A stretch of DNA of 64,000 bases from Caenorhabditis remanei (GCF_010183535.1 NC_071331.1:2170001-2234000); one strand, 5' to 3'. Counted from the first letter of the stretch, positions 22,216 to 35,177 are shown. A program made the numbers and translations. Notes: generated from the sequence alone by a model not told the origin.

Positions 22216-23749
22216 CTTATTGATATATGTAACTGTTTATACAAAAAACTGACAAAACTACTCCTTAAACAATGAAGTAGCACCAATCTTTTCAGCCATT
22301 TCGAAACTGTACATTTTTAGATTGTATTGGAAAAACATTGAACAAAGATATTGCCTGGAATTCCATAAGTTCCTAAATAAAAGTTATCCGAAACTGTGAA
22401 AAAAGGAAAAGTGATATTTATATTATCTTCACTTACCCGTATCTCCTATGAAACTATTTTTTTGTCCACTCTTACACTCTGAAAATCGAAATGTCAAGAA
22501 TATTTTAATACCTGTGTCGAGCTTTCCCAGTTAAGATTTTGCTCAAGAACTGTCAGATCTTCATCCTCTTCACGGTATTCCAAACAGCGAAATGGAATTT
22601 TTCACGATTTTTCTCATTGGAGCGCATTTGCAAATTACAAAAATGGAAAATTATTTTTTGCACTGAAAATGCTGTTTTTCGGCTCTTGTGCTTTTGTTTC
22701 GAATTTTTCTCAATTTCTGCAACGACAGTCTGATAGATTGGCTCAATACCTATCATTTGAGCACAATTTGAAACATTTCTGTCGTCTCAATGATTTTATG
22801 CGGCTCTTTTTATGGTTTGAACAAAAATCGGTGTTTTCATATAAAAAATCGCGAATCTGCGGACCGAGACCAGTTATTTATTGAGCAACTTGATGATATT
22901 TTATTGCTCAGCACAGAAAATCCAGGAATTGTTATACTTTTCCTCCGAAAACACCGTTTTTCCTGAAAACTACATTCTGAGCCGTAGCGGCATTTCCAGA
23001 CAACCAAAATTAACAAATGATAGCTAAAAATGAAGCAAACAACATTTCCTATCAGATGGTCGTTTGGGATTTTCGTAAAAAACTTTTTTAAGCCAAAAAA
23101 GCTCAAAACGTGCTTCATGTGTCAAAAAAGCGTTCCCATGTGAATTTTAGATCAGAAAATTTTTAGAGATCACAATAATTACTCACGCGGGAAGCTCCGC
23201 GGGCTGCACGTAAAACGCGTCAGTAACCGATAGGGTGAACTGGATTCGCTGATAGGAACACCGTGGCTCTTAAAAGATTGTAAAACAATTCAAATATGTA
23301 ATGTTTCCAAACTTGGATAAATGAAATTTTTTATTTAAAATAAATTCTTTGGTGGCTGGAATCGTGTTTTCCTGAATAAAAAACATTAAGAAACAGTGGT
23401 TTTCAAAGTTATTCAGTGCGTCAAATTACCGAAAATCAAACTTGACAACTTTTTTCCAATTTTTTTTTGATGGGCGGTAAAAACCGTAATCTGTGTATCT
23501 GTTTGGCGATATTTTTATACCGGATGCTTATTTTTTATCGTTTAACTAAATTAGGATTTTTTTAAAAGACCAATCTCTCAACTAATTTTCGAAGAAAGTT
23601 AAGTTTCTAAAACTGCAAAATTTTTTTGACTGCGGTGGACCAACGGAATTGGGTCAAGATACAGAACCACGATTCAATCACTTTGGGAGAATTGTTTCTG
23701 AATGAAACATTCCTGAGCGTCAGTTTGTGTCTATGTGTGTCCATACATA

Positions 23750-25255
23750 CAGTACCGCTCAAAAGTATATTAACTTTTGGTTTTTTGATCATAACCTATC
23801 TCAAATAGGTCCGATTGAGCTGAAACTTTGAGAAAACATTTATTGTAGAGTTTTCGATATATTTACACAAAATCTGGGTGAAAAATCATGTTCCAAAAGT
23901 ATTTTGCACAATTTTCGAAAATCTCGAAAATGCGAAAAATGGCATATTTTTGTTCAAATGACCAGTGTATCAAAAACAGGTTGTAGAAACAGGGTTTATG
24001 ATACTTTTCTGTTAGATACAGACTATTTCTTCAATTTTTGAATACTGGTTCGCAAACCTAGGCGTGCTTTCTATGTACGCCATTCCGGCAAAGTTAGGTG
24101 GTTGAGACAATTGGAGTTGTGAGGTTCAAACTACTGTGAAATAGTTTATTTTTGTACAAAACGGTATAGGTTTGCGCTAAACTATTTGAAAAACGATGAA
24201 GAACAATTTAATAATACCCCGATTCTGATTAAAGCCCTCAATCAATTTTTGGAGACGTTCAAATGTCAAATAGGGGGCCTCTGTAATACAAATCTGACAC
24301 GTTCCGGAGTGAAATTTCATATTTATCTGAAACCTTCAATACCAAAATTTTAAAGACTTATTATTTGAGTATTTGTTAATATTCTGAACTATATTCTGAA
24401 GCACAAATTCGTAATTGGAAGCTGTCCGACTCTCTGCAATCTAGTACATAATTTTTCAAAAAACTCAATATTTTATAATTCTTTTTTTTTCGAGAAATAG
24501 TGTCTAGCTGATCTTTTAAAAACATTTTTTACATGAAAAAAAGACTTTCATAGATTTCCAACAATCAAAAATGTATTCACTTACGTTGCCTTATATTTTC
24601 ATACTGTAGGCAAAAACTTCAGTTATAACATGGATACCGCGTTGTTACTTTCTAGTGTATTCATACGTTCAAACAAAATAAGCGGTTCAGAATATAGTTC
24701 AGAATATTAACAAATACTCAAATAATAAGTCTTTAAAATTTTGGTATTGAAGGTTTCAGATAAATATGAAATTTCACTCCGGATCGTTTCAGATTTGTAT
24801 TACAGAGGCCCCCTATTTGACATTTGAACGTCTCCAAAAATTGATTGAGGGCTTTAATCAGAATCGGGGTATTATTAAATTGTTCTTCATCGTTTTTCAA
24901 ATAGTTTAGCGCAAACCTATACCGTTTTGTACAAAAATAAACTATTTCACAGTAGTTTGAACCTCACAACTCCAATTGTCTCAACCACCTAACTTTGCCG
25001 GAATGGGGTACATAGAAAGCATGCCTAGGTTTGCGAACCAGTATTCAAAAATTGAAGAAATAGTCTGTATCTAACAGAAAAGATTTTCGAAAATTGTGCA
25101 AAATACTTTTGGAACATGATTTTTCACCCAGATTTTGTGTAAATATATCGAAAACTCTACAATAAATGTTTTCTCAAAGTTTCAGCTCAATCGGACCTAT
25201 TTGAGATAGGTTATGATCAAAAAACCAAAAGTTAATATACTTTTGAGCGGTACTG
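23750..25255. mobile_element. 1.5-kb foldback element with TA target duplication
   Basis: Ends CAGTACCGCTCAAAAGTATA and inverse are flanked by TA (23748-23749, 25256-25257). The inverted arms reach to about 24390 on the left and from about 24685 on the right, with an indel of about 75 bp between arms. Near-identical arms mean the transcript would fold into a very long hairpin. No transposase frame; the TA duplication places it near Tc1/mariner. Confidence 0.8.
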
Positions 25256-25508
25256 TACGTCCAGATTCTTCCATGTTATATTCTTTCGTACGCTTGTCCT
25301 AAATTAAGGTACAACTGATCGCTTGGAAAAACTAATTGCTTCTGGATAAGATATTCTTGAAGCAGCAGTTTTTTTTCAGTTTTTTGTCTGTCTGCCGTGT
25401 CTTTATGTCCGATTGTCCGCAGTACTGTAGTGGTGTTTGTGAAAGTAAGATAGTCACGGTACAGATGTGCTAAACTCTGTTTCCGGATAATTTTGATCCG
25501 TCAATGTG

Positions 25509-25575
25509 GTTCGATACATGGATAAAGCATTGTTGATATTCAAGAAGGTTGCCAAATAAAACAGTTCTGAAACAG
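25509..25575 (-). ncRNA. predicted 21U-RNA locus
   Basis: Minus-strand CTGTTTCA at 25575-25568; predicted 5' U at 25529 (CAAT), +39. Confidence 0.55.
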
Positions 25576-25929
25576 TGAAAGTTATAGTTAAAAATAAGAT
25601 TTCTTATTATTCGATCAACATTCGGTGTAAAAATATCTTTGAAATAAAACAGCCTGAATCCAAATTTGCTAGGCCTAGGAGTGTTGACAGAGACAACGGC
25701 ATTGTGCGATTTACTATGATCTTTACAAGAAACATTAAAGAAACTAAAAAGTACTCACTTCTTGACAACCGTATCAAAACAAAATTCCATCCAGGCACGA
25801 GTTTGTTTCCATTCCATATAATTCTACTAGACCATATAACAAAATTATTGTCAGAAAAATGAAGTGATCTAATCATTAAACACTTCTGAAACTGTTGAAA
25901 AAACAACAAGACAATGAAAAACAATTTTC

Positions 25930-27310
25930 GAATTCTTTTGGAAAGTGCGCCTCTATTGCGTTTTTTACGGTATATCGATTACTGCAAATTCAAACATTAT
26001 TTGTGATGGTGTGTATGCAATTTCAGTTGAATATTTGAAACTTGATCCCTTTTTTATAAGCCCTATTAAAAACAGTAAATCTTGACATTTTACCAGTGTT
26101 CGAGCCATGGCGCTCAACTCATTGTGGGCAACACCGATTATGGAACATCGTAATTGTTCCCTGTTAAAATAAACACGAAACGTTCTATTTCATTTTTCCC
26201 GTTAATCAGTGTTCGTTTTTGTGTACGGACCTGTTTACAAATACCATATTTAGTCTAATAGACCAGCACCGCAACAGTGAAAATTTATTCATACATATTT
26301 ATGATATCATGGAACCAACTTATGGCTTAATTAGCTAGTAATACTTTAAGCCTCAATTGAAATGTTTTTATTACGGAAACTTAGATTCAGTTCAACATCG
26401 TAGCAAGTTTAGATACTTAGTGATGAAGCCAACCTGGAACGGAAATTATTATCTTCTCAAAATCTATTTTTCAACCTTTATGGCACCAACATGCTTTTGT
26501 AAAATAAATGTTTTTTCCAAACAAGACATTTGAGGACTTTTTCACTCTTCTAAAAGACTTCCGTTTGTCTATTAGTCTGTCTAGCTGTTTATGTATCAAA
26601 AAATTGAATTTTTGAATTGAATTTTTTTTCAAAACAAATTCTAAAAAATAAGTACATTTTCTAACAGTATGTGTGGCTTTTGTGACTTAGCTATGTCGTG
26701 AATAAAGACCTATTAATTCCGCGACACATGTTACAAGTTTTAATTGATGTTGAGAGTTTATCCAGTTTTTTTCAGCTCTTCATTTTTTCTGTTCGAATCT
26801 GAACAGTTGGATTGAACGGTTAGTAGACTCATTGGTTGCATGGTAAATTTTTTTAACATTGACATTGTGAAATAGTGATGGGTTTTCTGTTGCACACTTA
26901 TGTCAACTAGTGTCATTTTATTTTCAGGTGCTTATCTATTTGACACTTGTTAACAATTTATTCACGTTTCATTATGTTTTCAAGCAATGTTAGTTCTAAA
27001 AAAATTGTTGATCTTGTGTCTGAAATCGATTCACGCATTTACCACGTTCTTTTTTTATTTCAAAATGAAAAGGTCCACTGTTCCAAGATCTTCATATCAA
27101 ACTTCTGGCAAACAAAATTTCATTAATTGCGTCATTAGAGCAAGCTAAGCAGCTTTGAAAGTCGATTTAGTGTTTGTCGTTTTTTATTAATTTTTCAAAT
27201 AAAACACTCTTTTTTCCAATTGAGAAAATAATAGAAATAGAGAAAAAGCTACTCATACCCCAGAACTTTTGCACTACGTAAAAAAGGGTTTTAAGTTTTC
27301 ATTCTATAAA
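25930..27310. other. AT-rich intergenic DNA with old duplications
   Basis: No gene. About 26930-27180 is similar to 36560-36850 (shared CCACTGTTCCAAG and TATCAAACTTCT), and 25945-25980 recalls 37048-37080. Otherwise nothing recognised. Confidence 0.5.
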
Positions 27311-27316
27311 TAAATA

Positions 27317-27383
27317 AAAATAAGACCATTGTATCAATCATATTTGAAACCTGAGCTGAAATATTATGAAACTGATGAAACAG
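27317..27383 (-). ncRNA. predicted 21U-RNA locus
   Basis: Minus-strand CTGTTTCA at 27383-27376; predicted 5' U at 27337 (TGAT), +39. Confidence 0.55.
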
Positions 27384-27669
27384 GTTTTAATATTTCAAAT
27401 TCATAATAAGCTTCATAACTGTTTTCACAAGCAGTAAATATAAATCAAATAAATGCCACTCCTTCTTTTTAAAAAAACCAAGGTATACCTATCATTTTTT
27501 TTTCTATAGTATAACCAGAAGGTGGAACGGGAATTCAATGATCTATAATTTCTGAAGTATCACTAAAAAATGGTTTAGACGGCTGCAAAGTTACTCTCTA
27601 GCTCTGAAAAACTGAAATATATCATTTTCAACTGAAAAGGCAAAATAAAATGCTTTTTGGACGGTATAT

Positions 27670-27737
27670 CTGTTTCACAAAAATGAGCTATTTCCAATTT
27701 CAAAGTTCAAGGTTACTACATAGTTATTCTGATAGTT
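27670..27737 (+). ncRNA. predicted 21U-RNA locus
   Basis: CTGTTTCA at 27670-27677; predicted 5' U at 27717 (TACT), +40. Confidence 0.5.
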
Positions 27738-28745
27738 CGTTTTTGGAAAAAATAGATAATTTCCGTTAAATCAACAATTTGGAGTTTTGACGTTTTTTTA
27801 ACCTATATGAAAGTCGTAATTTAGCATTTCACTGCAAACATCTATTTTTCTTGCCCAAAGTGGTCATCAACTGCATACCTGCAACCCAATCGTCAAATTG
27901 TTCCATTTTCGTGAATAGAAAGCACCAAATCTCAAATATATCGAATATGACACTTTCTGAAAGAGGTTTTCAGAAATTCTTTTGTCTTTTTCAAACAACT
28001 AATATCAGAAATTGATAAATCGGAGCGGGAGTATAGGTGCTATCGTAACATTCTACGTTTTCTACAAACTTCTTCGAACTGTTGTGTGATTTATTTAGCG
28101 ATATTAAGAGAAATAACCAGAGTTGCAACGCACTTTCTCGGCCCGGCCCGGAATTTTGCAAGTATGGAAATAACAATGAAATGGAAAAATCGACAAAATA
28201 TTCTGCTTTCAAAATAGAAAATAAATACAGCCTCTAAAAACATGCAAAGAGATTGGAAAACATCAAAAATTAGATTATTCTAACGAACTTGGTAGATTCA
28301 ATTTTATTTATCATTTACTCTGAACTAACCAGTGTGTATTTTTGACTTGTTCAATACGTACATCTGCACCACTTATGATCGGATGACTGTTATTTCGCAT
28401 GATGGTCAGTTCCATTTTTAGGCGTGGGTAGGTTCATTAAATCAGTACAAAGCTGTTATAATAAATTTTTGCCTTTTCTTCATTTTCTTCATGCCACAGT
28501 TTTGTTTTATCAATTCTTGGATGAAATAATTCTGGAGCATTAATTTTTCTATTTATGTTTGGATACGTCATCGGTCTTTCTGTTCATATTTTCATTAAAA
28601 AAAGACACTCCGACAGAAAAAATGTATCCTATGTTTCAAAGAACTGTCAAGACATTGTTGAATACTTGAGTACCTAGTCATTGATTTGTGGTTTTTCGTC
28701 ATTGGAATTTCAAAAAATGTTCTTGTTAGTGCTAATCAGTACATA

Positions 28746-28812
28746 CTGTTTCAGGTCTTCACTAACATCGGCAAAGTAAAATTTTACCTAATACAGCTTA
28801 CTCCCAAGTAAT
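28746..28812 (+). ncRNA. predicted 21U-RNA locus
   Basis: CTGTTTCA at 28746-28753; predicted 5' U at 28792 (TAAT), +39. The predicted RNA differs from its paralogue at 19388. Confidence 0.55.
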
Positions 28813-29507
28813 TCAAAATTCGTCTTCCTATCCAGACAGATGTATCATTTCCCTTTCTAAAGACCTCTTTTCCTAATGAAGAATAAGAAGTTGAGCCCCG
28901 TCTCCTTCCCGAACAGCTGCCCATTTTCCCTTCTGTGAGCCAGTTGGCACACAGCTTGCGCAAGTGAAAAAGGAACGACGGACGAGCTAGTACGAATTTG
29001 AAAGAAGGGGGAATATGGGGGCTTTTGAAATAAAATATGGAGACGAAAAAGCTTTTAAAATGGGAATGTTTAGGAAACAAAATGTTTGTTCTTTCAAATT
29101 GTGGAATATATTTAGGGAACCAGAAACAGGACGAATATCAAAAAAACAATTTTTCAAATTGTGTTGAGATGAGAAAAACAGTTTTCACAGTAATAAATAC
29201 ACGCTTTAATCAAAAAAAATGTGGTAAAATTCTGCTTAAACACAGTTTCTGAAATTTTTCTGAATTTTTAAAACCACGTTCTTTCATTCTGGGCTGTTAA
29301 ACTACTGCTTCATTCTCAACGCATTAGTTTTGCTAATTTTAGAAAAAACGATTTGCATTTACCATGGGCCTTTTTTGAATATATCACGTCCTACAAGTAA
29401 AGTTAAAAAATCTCCTACTTTTTCATTATTCAACTTTGAAACTGAAGATTTGGCTGTGATCGAAAACAAGTCGACTGATTGAAATGCGTATGTATAAATG
29501 CCACTTT

Positions 29508-29515
29508 TGAAACAG
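29508..29515 (-). promoter_or_regulatory. CTGTTTCA core (minus), weak 21U candidate
   Basis: Nearest YRNT at +34; paralogue of 20156 and 45238. Confidence 0.3.
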
Positions 29516-29651
29516 CCGAAATAAACATGTTCTTCTTATTTGGCGAACAATTCGCAATTGTCTAGCGGTTCTGATACCTGTGTTACATGCAATTTTGAAT
29601 TCAATATGGAAAATTGGATCAAAGGAACCCAGAAGTTCTGAATTTGTATTA

Positions 29652-29718
29652 GCAACTGATGCAAGAATAAAATTATAAATTTTGTTCATCAATTGGCAAT
29701 GACGAAGTTGTGAAACAG
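29652..29718 (-). ncRNA. predicted 21U-RNA locus
   Basis: Minus-strand CTGTTTCA at 29718-29711; predicted 5' U at 29672 (TAAT), +39. The paralogous position near 20250 reads TGAAACTG, so the core differs there. Confidence 0.55.
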
Positions 29719-29833
29719 TCAGAAATGGATCAGTTCCTATTGGAAATTTAAAGAACACTAGTACCGAACTCTAGAAAATCCAGAAACGCCATTAATTTTT
29801 TTCAAGACATTACTATATTATTTGCTTTTCAAA

Positions 29834-29901
29834 AACATAAAAATATTTTGTTCACTGAACAATGTTCAGTCAATCTAAAATCTCATAGTATGTTGAAACA
29901 G
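29834..29901 (-). ncRNA. predicted 21U-RNA locus
   Basis: Minus-strand CTGTTTCA at 29901-29894; predicted 5' U at 29854 (CAGT), +40. Confidence 0.5.
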
Positions 29902-29941
29902 ATTAAAATTGGTGAAGCTTCTGGTAGATTAATGGATTTCA

Positions 29942-30010
29942 CTGTTTCAATCATGGCACTTTTCTATTTTTAAGTGGTTTTTTTTCTGATAAGCGGATGT
30001 TATTTCCATT
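29942..30010 (+). ncRNA. predicted 21U-RNA locus
   Basis: CTGTTTCA at 29942-29949; predicted 5' U at 29990 (TGAT), +41. The paralogue near 20490 has CTGTTCCA. Confidence 0.5.
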
Positions 30011-30092
30011 CACAGATCAGTGAAGACAGGATGCAACCTTCAGCCCGTTGTTCAAGAAGTTCAGTTTTAAAAACGATTTGTTCTTTCAACCA

Positions 30093-30161
30093 CTGTTTCA
30101 ACACCTTTTGAATAATTCACTTCAATGTCCGTGCGTGCGATGTTCCCTTATCTCCATTAAA
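30093..30161 (+). ncRNA. predicted 21U-RNA locus
   Basis: CTGTTTCA at 30093-30100; predicted 5' U at 30141 (CGAT), +41. Confidence 0.5.
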
Positions 30162-30802
30162 ATACAAAATTTTCTAAACCAACCCATTTATCCTTCCTAG
30201 ACCTCTGTAACATGTTGAAAGCACATGTTATACATATTCTCTCCTCTTTTTCAATTCGAAAAATCTGCAACTAGTTTTGTTCGTTCAAAAGTGTCATATG
30301 GTCAACATACGTGCTGAATAAGAATACCCCATATGTTTTTGGAATGACAACAGACACACGGATGGACGGAATAGAAGAGGACAAACTAGGGCAAACTCTC
30401 AATAACTGTGAAACGCTATCCAGGAAACAGAAATGTTGAATTTTTTGAGCATTTTTCCGTACTTCGAAAATGGTTTTCTTATCATTTTCACTGTGTTATA
30501 GGTTAGATATTTTGCCCGTATCTTTCCCATAAGATATAGAAAACATGATTAAGGATCGATCCATGTTTATTTAGTAAGCGGAGAGAGGTCCAGATGGACC
30601 GACCTCCCTCCGGCCAGATGTAAACTCTTACTGATGAAATAGAATAGAATACTCGTGGGTGTGGCTCCGCGTGCCTTTTCCTCCCTCGTCCCTCTCACTC
30701 ATGTGGCCACCCGCAAGGCGGAACAGCCACAAGAGTGACGGACTCGGGCGATAGAATAAGAAAGGGACCAACGACCAGAAGTGGTCGAATGGCCTTTCAC
30801 AA

Positions 30803-30871
30803 CTGTTTCAAAACCATCTTAATTCAAAAATGAGAATGTATCCAGGTTAGTCCCTTCCTGAATAACTTTTA
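30803..30871 (+). ncRNA. predicted 21U-RNA locus
   Basis: CTGTTTCA at 30803-30810; predicted 5' U at 30851 (TAGT), +41. Lies just after a GC-richer insert of unknown nature (about 30570-30790). Confidence 0.5.
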
Positions 30872-32090
30872 TGTGCCGGAAGACGGAACATGAAAGACAA
30901 AGTGCTAAATCCCGCTCTTACTTGGTTTCTGTGTAGTTTTGAACTGATAAAAAATATCAAATAAAAATGTTTCACATGGTGCTGAAAGCAAATGTTACGA
31001 GATAATTACCAATGAGAGAGGTTATACCAGTAACTAATACGACTTTTGAACTTCTAATAGACTTCCGTTTGAGAATCACTGTTTCTCGATAAGCATTAAA
31101 TTAGCCAGATGTTTCCAACAACAGTCACTGGTAATCCAACAACAGTCACTGGTAATTGGAAAGAATCTGTTCTCAAGTGAACATGATCATTATTTACTAC
31201 TTGCTGTAAAAATCACACAAAAAGTAAGGCAGAATGAATTTGCGTCCAAAGTTGCTACAAACAGCAAAGTTGACTTGTGCAATCGTAGTAGAAAAATTAA
31301 GGATGAGCGTTTCTCTGACCTCAAAACAAGAAAATTGGTTTATACTGTTCCAATGTTTCAACACAATTTTCAATACAATGAGTTTTGAGCCAGCTTAATG
31401 GGTATAGTTTTCATTGCCGACATTTTAAAGAAAACTGGTGGTAGCATAGTTACAATTTTGATTTAGAAAATGGATCCTCAAGAACCATTAAAAATGTCAC
31501 AAATACTGAGAAGAAAAAAAACGGGAAATAATACACTATTAACAACAGAAATGATTCATATAGTTTTATGAAGCCTGGAAAACAGGAAGTTTCCGTATAC
31601 TATATTAGTGATAACACTTAATATCAACATTCAATTTACAGTTCCAAACAATTATGTTACCAAGATAGATTTTGTCAGTGACACTTTTTGAATAGTAAGC
31701 GCAATCCTTTGAATAATTGGAATTTGATTTCACTAGTTTTCAAAAATTTATAGAAGCTGGTAAGTGTTTCAAGAATATCTCGACGTCTTTTGATTTATTA
31801 ATCAATAAAGCAAGAAAAAATTACAAAAGATGTCTGAAAATCTTGTTTTTTTTTCGTTTCTTGTAAAGTTCCGACCGATAAAAATTACTTACAGAATTAC
31901 ACCTACAAAAATTGTTTTAAGTAACGATGTAATTTATCTTTTTCTAATTTTTAAAGATAAATTCAAAATTATCGACTCTAAACTTACCAGTGTGTATTGT
32001 TTGACTTGTGCAATACATCATTAGGTAGTTTTTCTGAATTCTTGGAATCTAAGAACCCTTCTCGTCAAGTGTGTTAACCCGGTCGGAAAA
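30872..32090. other. AT-rich intergenic stretch
   Basis: No gene or element ends seen. Contains a small tandem duplication CAACAGTCACTGGTAAT near 31120-31155. Confidence 0.5.
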
Positions 32091-32094
32091 TGTT

Positions 32095-32160
32095 CTGTTT
32101 CAAATGTGTGATACATTGAAATACATTTTAGAAGATCAATGTCATATCTTTGGCGACGTA
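32095..32160 (+). ncRNA. predicted 21U-RNA locus
   Basis: CTGTTTCA at 32095-32102; predicted 5' U at 32140 (CAAT), +38. Confidence 0.5.
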
Positions 32161-32288
32161 TCTCAGTAGAATCTCAATTTTGAACATAGGTTTATTCCAA
32201 AATAACAATAATCAGATTGTAAAATCGAAAATTCGGCTCAGCCTTCAAATTGCATCTCACAAGAAAACTGTTTCTCGCCTTCATAGTA

Positions 32289-32850
32289 CAGTAGCGAGTA
32301 AAAGTGAGTATACTCCATACTTTCAATTGTATCTCAGCTGAAACAAGTCCGTTTTGCATAAACTTTTTTTCAAAGATAGCTGAAATATCCAGTAAAACTA
32401 ACATAAGTTTTTCGTTTGAAGTGATCAACTGATTCTTTAATCAAACAAGGAATATATCCATGTGTTTTATTATGCGTGAAAAAACACTTTGTATGCACTG
32501 TTTGTAAGGTATGTTCGTTTTATACCCAGAAAATATCGAAAATTGAGAAAAAGTGGCAATAAAATATTTTTTGAGTAAAAAAAATTAGCAAAATTATTTT
32601 TTTTTAATTGCTGTTTTTGAATGATGGTTTGTAGAAATACTCAAGGCGCATCTTTTGGTTCATGTTTCGGCTAATTTCTAGCATGTTTTGATGAGTTATG
32701 ATGATTTTTCCGAGGGCACTCCTTTTGACTTCTGGAGCTCTAGCACGATTCTCAGGTGCTCATTGAAAAAAATAGTTTATGCAAAACGGACACGTTTCAG
32801 CTGAGATACAATTGAAAGTATGGAGGTATACTCACTTATGCTCGCTACTG
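32289..32850. mobile_element. 562-bp TA-flanked non-autonomous DNA transposon
   Basis: Inverted ends CAGTAGCGAG..AAAGTGAGTATAC (one small mismatch/indel) continue through CTTTCAATTGTATCTCAGCTGAAAC, flanked by TA at 32287-32288 and 32851-32852. No ORF. Tc1/mariner-like by target site. Confidence 0.75.
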
Positions 32851-33229
32851 TATGTACTCGACTGTTACCAATATTCAGTAAATAAAAAAATACGGATGCA
32901 AAATTAATTTCATAGAGCAGTTTACAACTAAAACTTTTTTCTGTTTCCATTTGTTGATAAATGCTTTTATTACGGAACCACTGTTAGTTTTGTCAATCCC
33001 AAACAGATGGACAAGAAGTAAGACACTTGGAGATACACTTGATCTGTGTAGAGGATCCACGAAAAACTAGCAAGTGGATAGAGGAGTGGCCGAGATGTTT
33101 CTGCAGATCCTTCGAGTGAGAACGCAATGCTGGACAATTGACGATGACTCAGAAGGAAAGGGTGGACATGGGCACGAGATTCATAACAATAATCTGTCAA
33201 AGTTATAAACAGAGAGTGTCAACCTGAAT

Positions 33230-33867
33230 TGTAGAAAATGTAGTGACAAGAATCTGAAATGAGAAAGAGAGAACAAATATACGATAAAGGTTTATTATCG
33301 TAATGGAGAAAGGAGAAGATTAACTCCGGAACCGGAAGCTAATCGAGGGCCTAAATGGTAGCCTTGGCGCTGCTGGCGAAGTGTTCACGATCGACGGGAA
33401 ACAAGTAAAAGGGATTTTGACTTTGTGCTCAAGAGGTCAATTAATCGGCATAATTTGTTAAAGAATAAGTCACACGGATTTTAATTAGAATACATAGCGA
33501 TCAATTATATAAGGGAAGTCGTTATCTATCTGTAGAGCGGCATCCTTCTTCCCTCGCACACCCCGCTGGTCTTGCCACGATCCCAGACGAGAACGGCGCT
33601 CCAATGGAGAGACGCAGGCAGCCCGCTGTAGATTTACGGAGAGCGAGGAGTCGTAGGAGCAACGAGAAAAAAGACGAACGAGGACTGGGGAATCTGAAAG
33701 GGAAATTAATCTGAGAGTAGGGATGATTAGTTATTATAATAATTATCTTAATTGACTGTTGTTTAATTTATTATAGAGATAATGTTTGAGATCGTTACGG
33801 AGAGTTCTTATAATTCTATTCTTCTCAAGAGTACTAGTTCAACTTGTGGAACGTAGTTTCCACAACA
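33230..33867 (-). mobile_element. possible solo LTR (BEL/Pao-like ends)
   Basis: The minus strand starts TGTTGTGGAAACTACG and ends CATTTTCTACA (TGT..ACA). It is GC-richer than the surroundings and includes TATATAAT and AATAAA in plausible promoter and polyadenylation order. No target duplication matches at these exact borders, and no internal retroelement sequence follows on either side. Boundaries are therefore uncertain. Confidence 0.35.
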
Positions 33868-34122
33868 GTTAGTTCTAATCATACTTTTATTCAAATAGCA
33901 ATACTCTTATTCAAATAACAAAGTTAAATTTTATTTCTCCCGGATTCAAAACAGTAACTTTTTCTCTAGCTTTCAAAATTTTAAACTTTTTCCTGAACTT
34001 TGATCCCGAAAAGATGGAAGCGCAATACCATTGAATAAAATCTACAAGCCTTGAAAAAATTCTGTTCAAAATACTCATGTTGATCAAAATCGCGACAAAA
34101 AATCAAATTTGAAAAACTAACG

Positions 34123-34188
34123 CTGTTTCATAATTTCCTTTAGTTAACAGTGAATTGGTTTCATCATTCAATAACTTTAGTATTTTAC
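34123..34188 (+). ncRNA. predicted 21U-RNA locus
   Basis: CTGTTTCA at 34123-34130; predicted 5' U at 34168 (CATT), +38. Confidence 0.5.
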
Positions 34189-34635
34189 TCATACACTATG
34201 TATGATTGACGCAGATATTGTCCTTTTTCCTCTAAATTCTTCACATTTTTACTTTTTCAGAAAACGATAAGTTGCAGTAATAATTATGTGTGTTTCCTAC
34301 CGCTAACGAATTTAGAAGGTTTACAATAATGGAAACCATTTTATGAAATTTATCTTCATCACGTTTTATTCACTGCTTCACGGAAACAAGAAATTTTGAA
34401 CTAGTGAAAACAAATCAATTATTTTAAAAAATCCGCCACTGAAACAACAACATTTTTAACTGCCCCTTTTAAGTTTTCAGAGAATGGCAGACACAATTCC
34501 ATTTTTACATGAGGGTGGACTAAAAAATTGGAAAAAATGAAAATAAGTCTCTGAAATGAAAGTATATATTTGAAAGTTAATATGCACCCTATTTGTCACT
34601 AGCGTGTCAAGCTGTCCGCAACTTATTTTTAAAAA

Positions 34636-34701
34636 GTTTTACTCAATCAAACATAATTATGGATGAGTAACGCATTTATAAATGTAAACTACTTGAAACA
34701 G
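34636..34701 (-). ncRNA. predicted 21U-RNA locus
   Basis: Minus-strand CTGTTTCA at 34701-34694; predicted 5' U at 34656 (TAAT), +38. First of three same-strand loci spaced by about 135 bp. Confidence 0.5.
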
Positions 34702-34769
34702 TAAACTTTGTGCTTCTCTCCTAATTCTGAACTTAACTTGCCATCAAGCTTTTGTTGATAAAGTTGTGT

Positions 34770-34836
34770 GCAAGAAAGACACAATCCAAATTGACACCGA
34801 AAATACTGACTAGCTGATGAGACATTTCTGAAACAG
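34770..34836 (-). ncRNA. predicted 21U-RNA locus
   Basis: Minus-strand CTGTTTCA at 34836-34829; predicted 5' U at 34790 (CAAT), +39. Confidence 0.6.
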
Positions 34837-34907
34837 TGAACTTGTATTCACGACGAAATTGACATACTCAGATTCTGAGGCTTCAGAATGTCCATCATTT
34901 TTTTCAG

Positions 34908-34974
34908 TCTCTGCCAATGGTAGACTAACTGAAAAACATCTGAATTTTTAATGTTTGAAGCAGATCTGAAACAG
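34908..34974 (-). ncRNA. predicted 21U-RNA locus
   Basis: Minus-strand CTGTTTCA at 34974-34967; predicted 5' U at 34928 (CAGT), +39. Confidence 0.6.
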
Positions 34975-35169
34975 AGAAAACGAGTTTTTGGTTGCATAAC
35001 AAAAAAAAGTTTCTGATCAAGCACACCAGGAAACAGCAAACCTTCTTTACTATGTGCTTGGTTGTCCGGTATATCAATAAGGTAGGTGCGCCAGCATGGT
35101 GTGTCCTGATGTACATTATGTCTGCATTGTCACGTACAAAAGTTTTTTTCTGTCAGAAAATGCGGATAC

Positions 35170-35177
35170 CTGTTTCA
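35170..35177 (+). promoter_or_regulatory. CTGTTTCA core, weak 21U candidate
   Basis: Exact octamer; nearest acceptable YRNT only at +46. Confidence 0.25.

Larger units (their letters stand above)
28610..30385. repeat. segmental duplication unit 2
   Basis: Paralogue of 18990-21130 and 44560-46310. It lacks the MITE at 19084 and stops abruptly within the conserved block after GAATAGAAGAGGAC. Confidence 0.75.

Noticed and set aside
30560..30790. GC-rich island considered as an exon or promoter
   Set aside because: No open frame with splice sites, no element termini and no repeat partner found; left unassigned.
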